Below, piece after piece: positions 63,172 to 64,000 of a stretch of 64,000 nt of DNA. The first letter of the stretch is position 1, and the number at the start of each line of letters is the position of its first letter. Position numbers and translations under genes: made by a program. A model generated the notes under the pieces. It worked only from the letters and a program-made list of their open reading frames with translations, was not told the origin of the DNA and did not search any database. The DNA comes from Bacteroidota bacterium (lineage in GTDB: Bacteria > Bacteroidota > Bacteroidia > Chitinophagales > JADIYW01), in assembly GCA_016705125.1 (NCBI GenBank), contig JADIYW010000008.1, positions 62,001-126,000 of the forward strand. Direction: 5' to 3'.

Positions 63172-64000
63172 ATGCAATTAAAAGGAACATATAAAGAAAT
63201 TTTACAGATTGCTTTCCCTATTATTTTAGGAAGTTTTGCTCAAAGTATCAATCAATTTATTGACATGGTATTTATGGGTCGTGTGGGTATTGTTGAAATG
63301 GGCGCTACAAACATTGGTGGTTTACTTTATTTCCTTATTGTAATCATAGGTATGGGTTTTACCAAAGGTGGCCAAATTTTGATTGCAAAAAAAACTGGAG
63401 AGGATGACCCAAAAGGTGTAGGCAATTTATTTTGGCATTTATTACTTATTTTATTAATTTACTTTTCTATCACTTTCACTGCTTCCCTTTTTGGGAGCAA
63501 ATCTTTATTATCGATTATTCTACAATCACCACAAACAATTGAAAACTCTAATATTTACTATCAATCAAGGATTTATGGTTTGTTATTTTGTTTATTATCG
63601 GCTGGTTTTAATGGTTTCTTTTCTGGAATTGGCAAAACCTTCATTATTTCCGCTTCCACAATAATAATGGTTTTGGTAAACATCTTTTTAGATTATGCCA
63701 TGATTTTTGGCAATTTTGGATTTGAAAAAATGGGAATCCAAGGAGCAGGTTTAGCGACCTCAATTGCCGAAATGGTTGGATTTCTTGTTTTTGTAAGCTA
63801 CCTTATTTATAAGAAATATATTAAAACATATAGTATATTACCGCTACCTACCTTTAAATTAAACACTCTAAAAACAATGTTTGAATTATCCATTCCGCTT
63901 TGTTTTCAATATGCATTTGGCTTAGGTTCTTGGTTAATCTTTTTCCTTTTGATAGAAAAAATGGGTGAAAGTGCATTGGCTATTTCCTCGGTGCTGAAAA
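63172..64000 (+). CDS. MATE-family multidrug efflux transporter (3' end outside window)
   Basis: About 276 residues are visible and run off the window. The start LQIAFPIILGSFAQSINQFIDMVFMG and the repeated hydrophobic segments are those of MATE/NorM antiporters, which expel drugs or toxic metabolites using Na+ or H+. Seven or more membrane helices are seen. It is probably monocistronic at its 5' end, with a promoter directly before it. Confidence 0.9.
   Translation, partial: MQLKGTYKEILQIAFPIILGSFAQSINQFIDMVFMGRVGIVEMGATNIGGLLYFLIVIIGMGFTKGGQILIAKKTGEDDPKGVGNLFWHLLLILLIYFSITFTASLFGSKSLLSIILQSPQTIENSNIYYQSRIYGLLFCLLSAGFNGFFSGIGKTFIISASTIIMVLVNIFLDYAMIFGNFGFEKMGIQGAGLATSIAEMVGFLVFVSYLIYKKYIKTYSILPLPTFKLNTLKTMFELSIPLCFQYAFGLGSWLIFFLLIEKMGESALAISSVLK

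Overview
The window is AT-rich chromosomal DNA from a member of the Bacteroidota. Supporting signs are a one-piece SecDF, an LptD/OstA/MlaD envelope cluster, two proteins with C-terminal type IX secretion (T9SS) sorting domains, many lipoproteins with an SCKK-type lipobox, a sufBCDSE operon, and repeated copies of the Bacteroidota -7 promoter box TAnnTTTG. Shine-Dalgarno motifs are rare. The genus cannot be told from the sequence. No tRNA, rRNA or CRISPR array was seen.

Layout. 1-5.4 kb: a partial serine hydrolase, hemE, an FtsE-like ATPase, a glycosyltransferase and a UbiB-family kinase. 5.6-12.5 kb: the SUF iron-sulfur operon (sufB, sufC, sufD, sufS, sufE, a DUF59 gene) with a HEPN/MNT toxin-antitoxin pair between sufB and sufC, then a bacilliredoxin. 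12.5-22.6 kb: a frameshifted WD40 gene, many secreted or lipoprotein genes of unknown role and an RRM protein. 22.9-34.9 kb: DUF445, a T9SS-exported arylsulfotransferase-like protein, an alpha/beta hydrolase, an epimerase, a DUF885 lipoprotein, a T9SS-exported endonuclease I, SecDF and a thioesterase. 35.1-45.6 kb: transaldolase-like FSA, LptD, a cell-wall amidase, MlaD, an OstA-like protein, a MuiA-family protein with an inserted domain and a peptidase-like lipoprotein. 45.8-50.6 kb: DUF4296, YggS, an SDR, HMG-CoA lyase, DUF547 and WbqC. 50.6-58.4 kb: an accessory region with a transposase remnant, an SPFH/NAD-kinase-like pair, a corrupted purine tract, a broken class A beta-lactamase, duplicated DinB genes around a zeta-toxin module, and a SUKH-like/DUF6924 pair. 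58.4-64 kb: LpxL acyltransferase, a GT2 glycosyltransferase, an RmlD-like reductase, a nitroreductase, a PECR-type SDR and a partial MATE transporter.

Two patterns run through the window. First, TAnnTTTG boxes often lie only 4-8 nt before the start codon, which predicts leaderless or nearly leaderless mRNAs. Two genes also have AUC exactly where their families begin with AUG. Second, four genes (WD40, the 16.5-18.0 kb gene, beta-lactamase, DUF6924) are broken by one-base indels, nearly all in short homopolymers. Together with the homopolymer-rich tract at 53.06-53.43 kb this suggests base-calling errors, although real decay is possible.

The best candidates for new biology are the SPFH/NAD-kinase-like cassette (50872-52811), the toxin-antitoxin pair inside the suf operon (7250-7898), and the duplicated DinB/lpxL segments that bracket toxin and immunity-type genes (54.3-58.7 kb).
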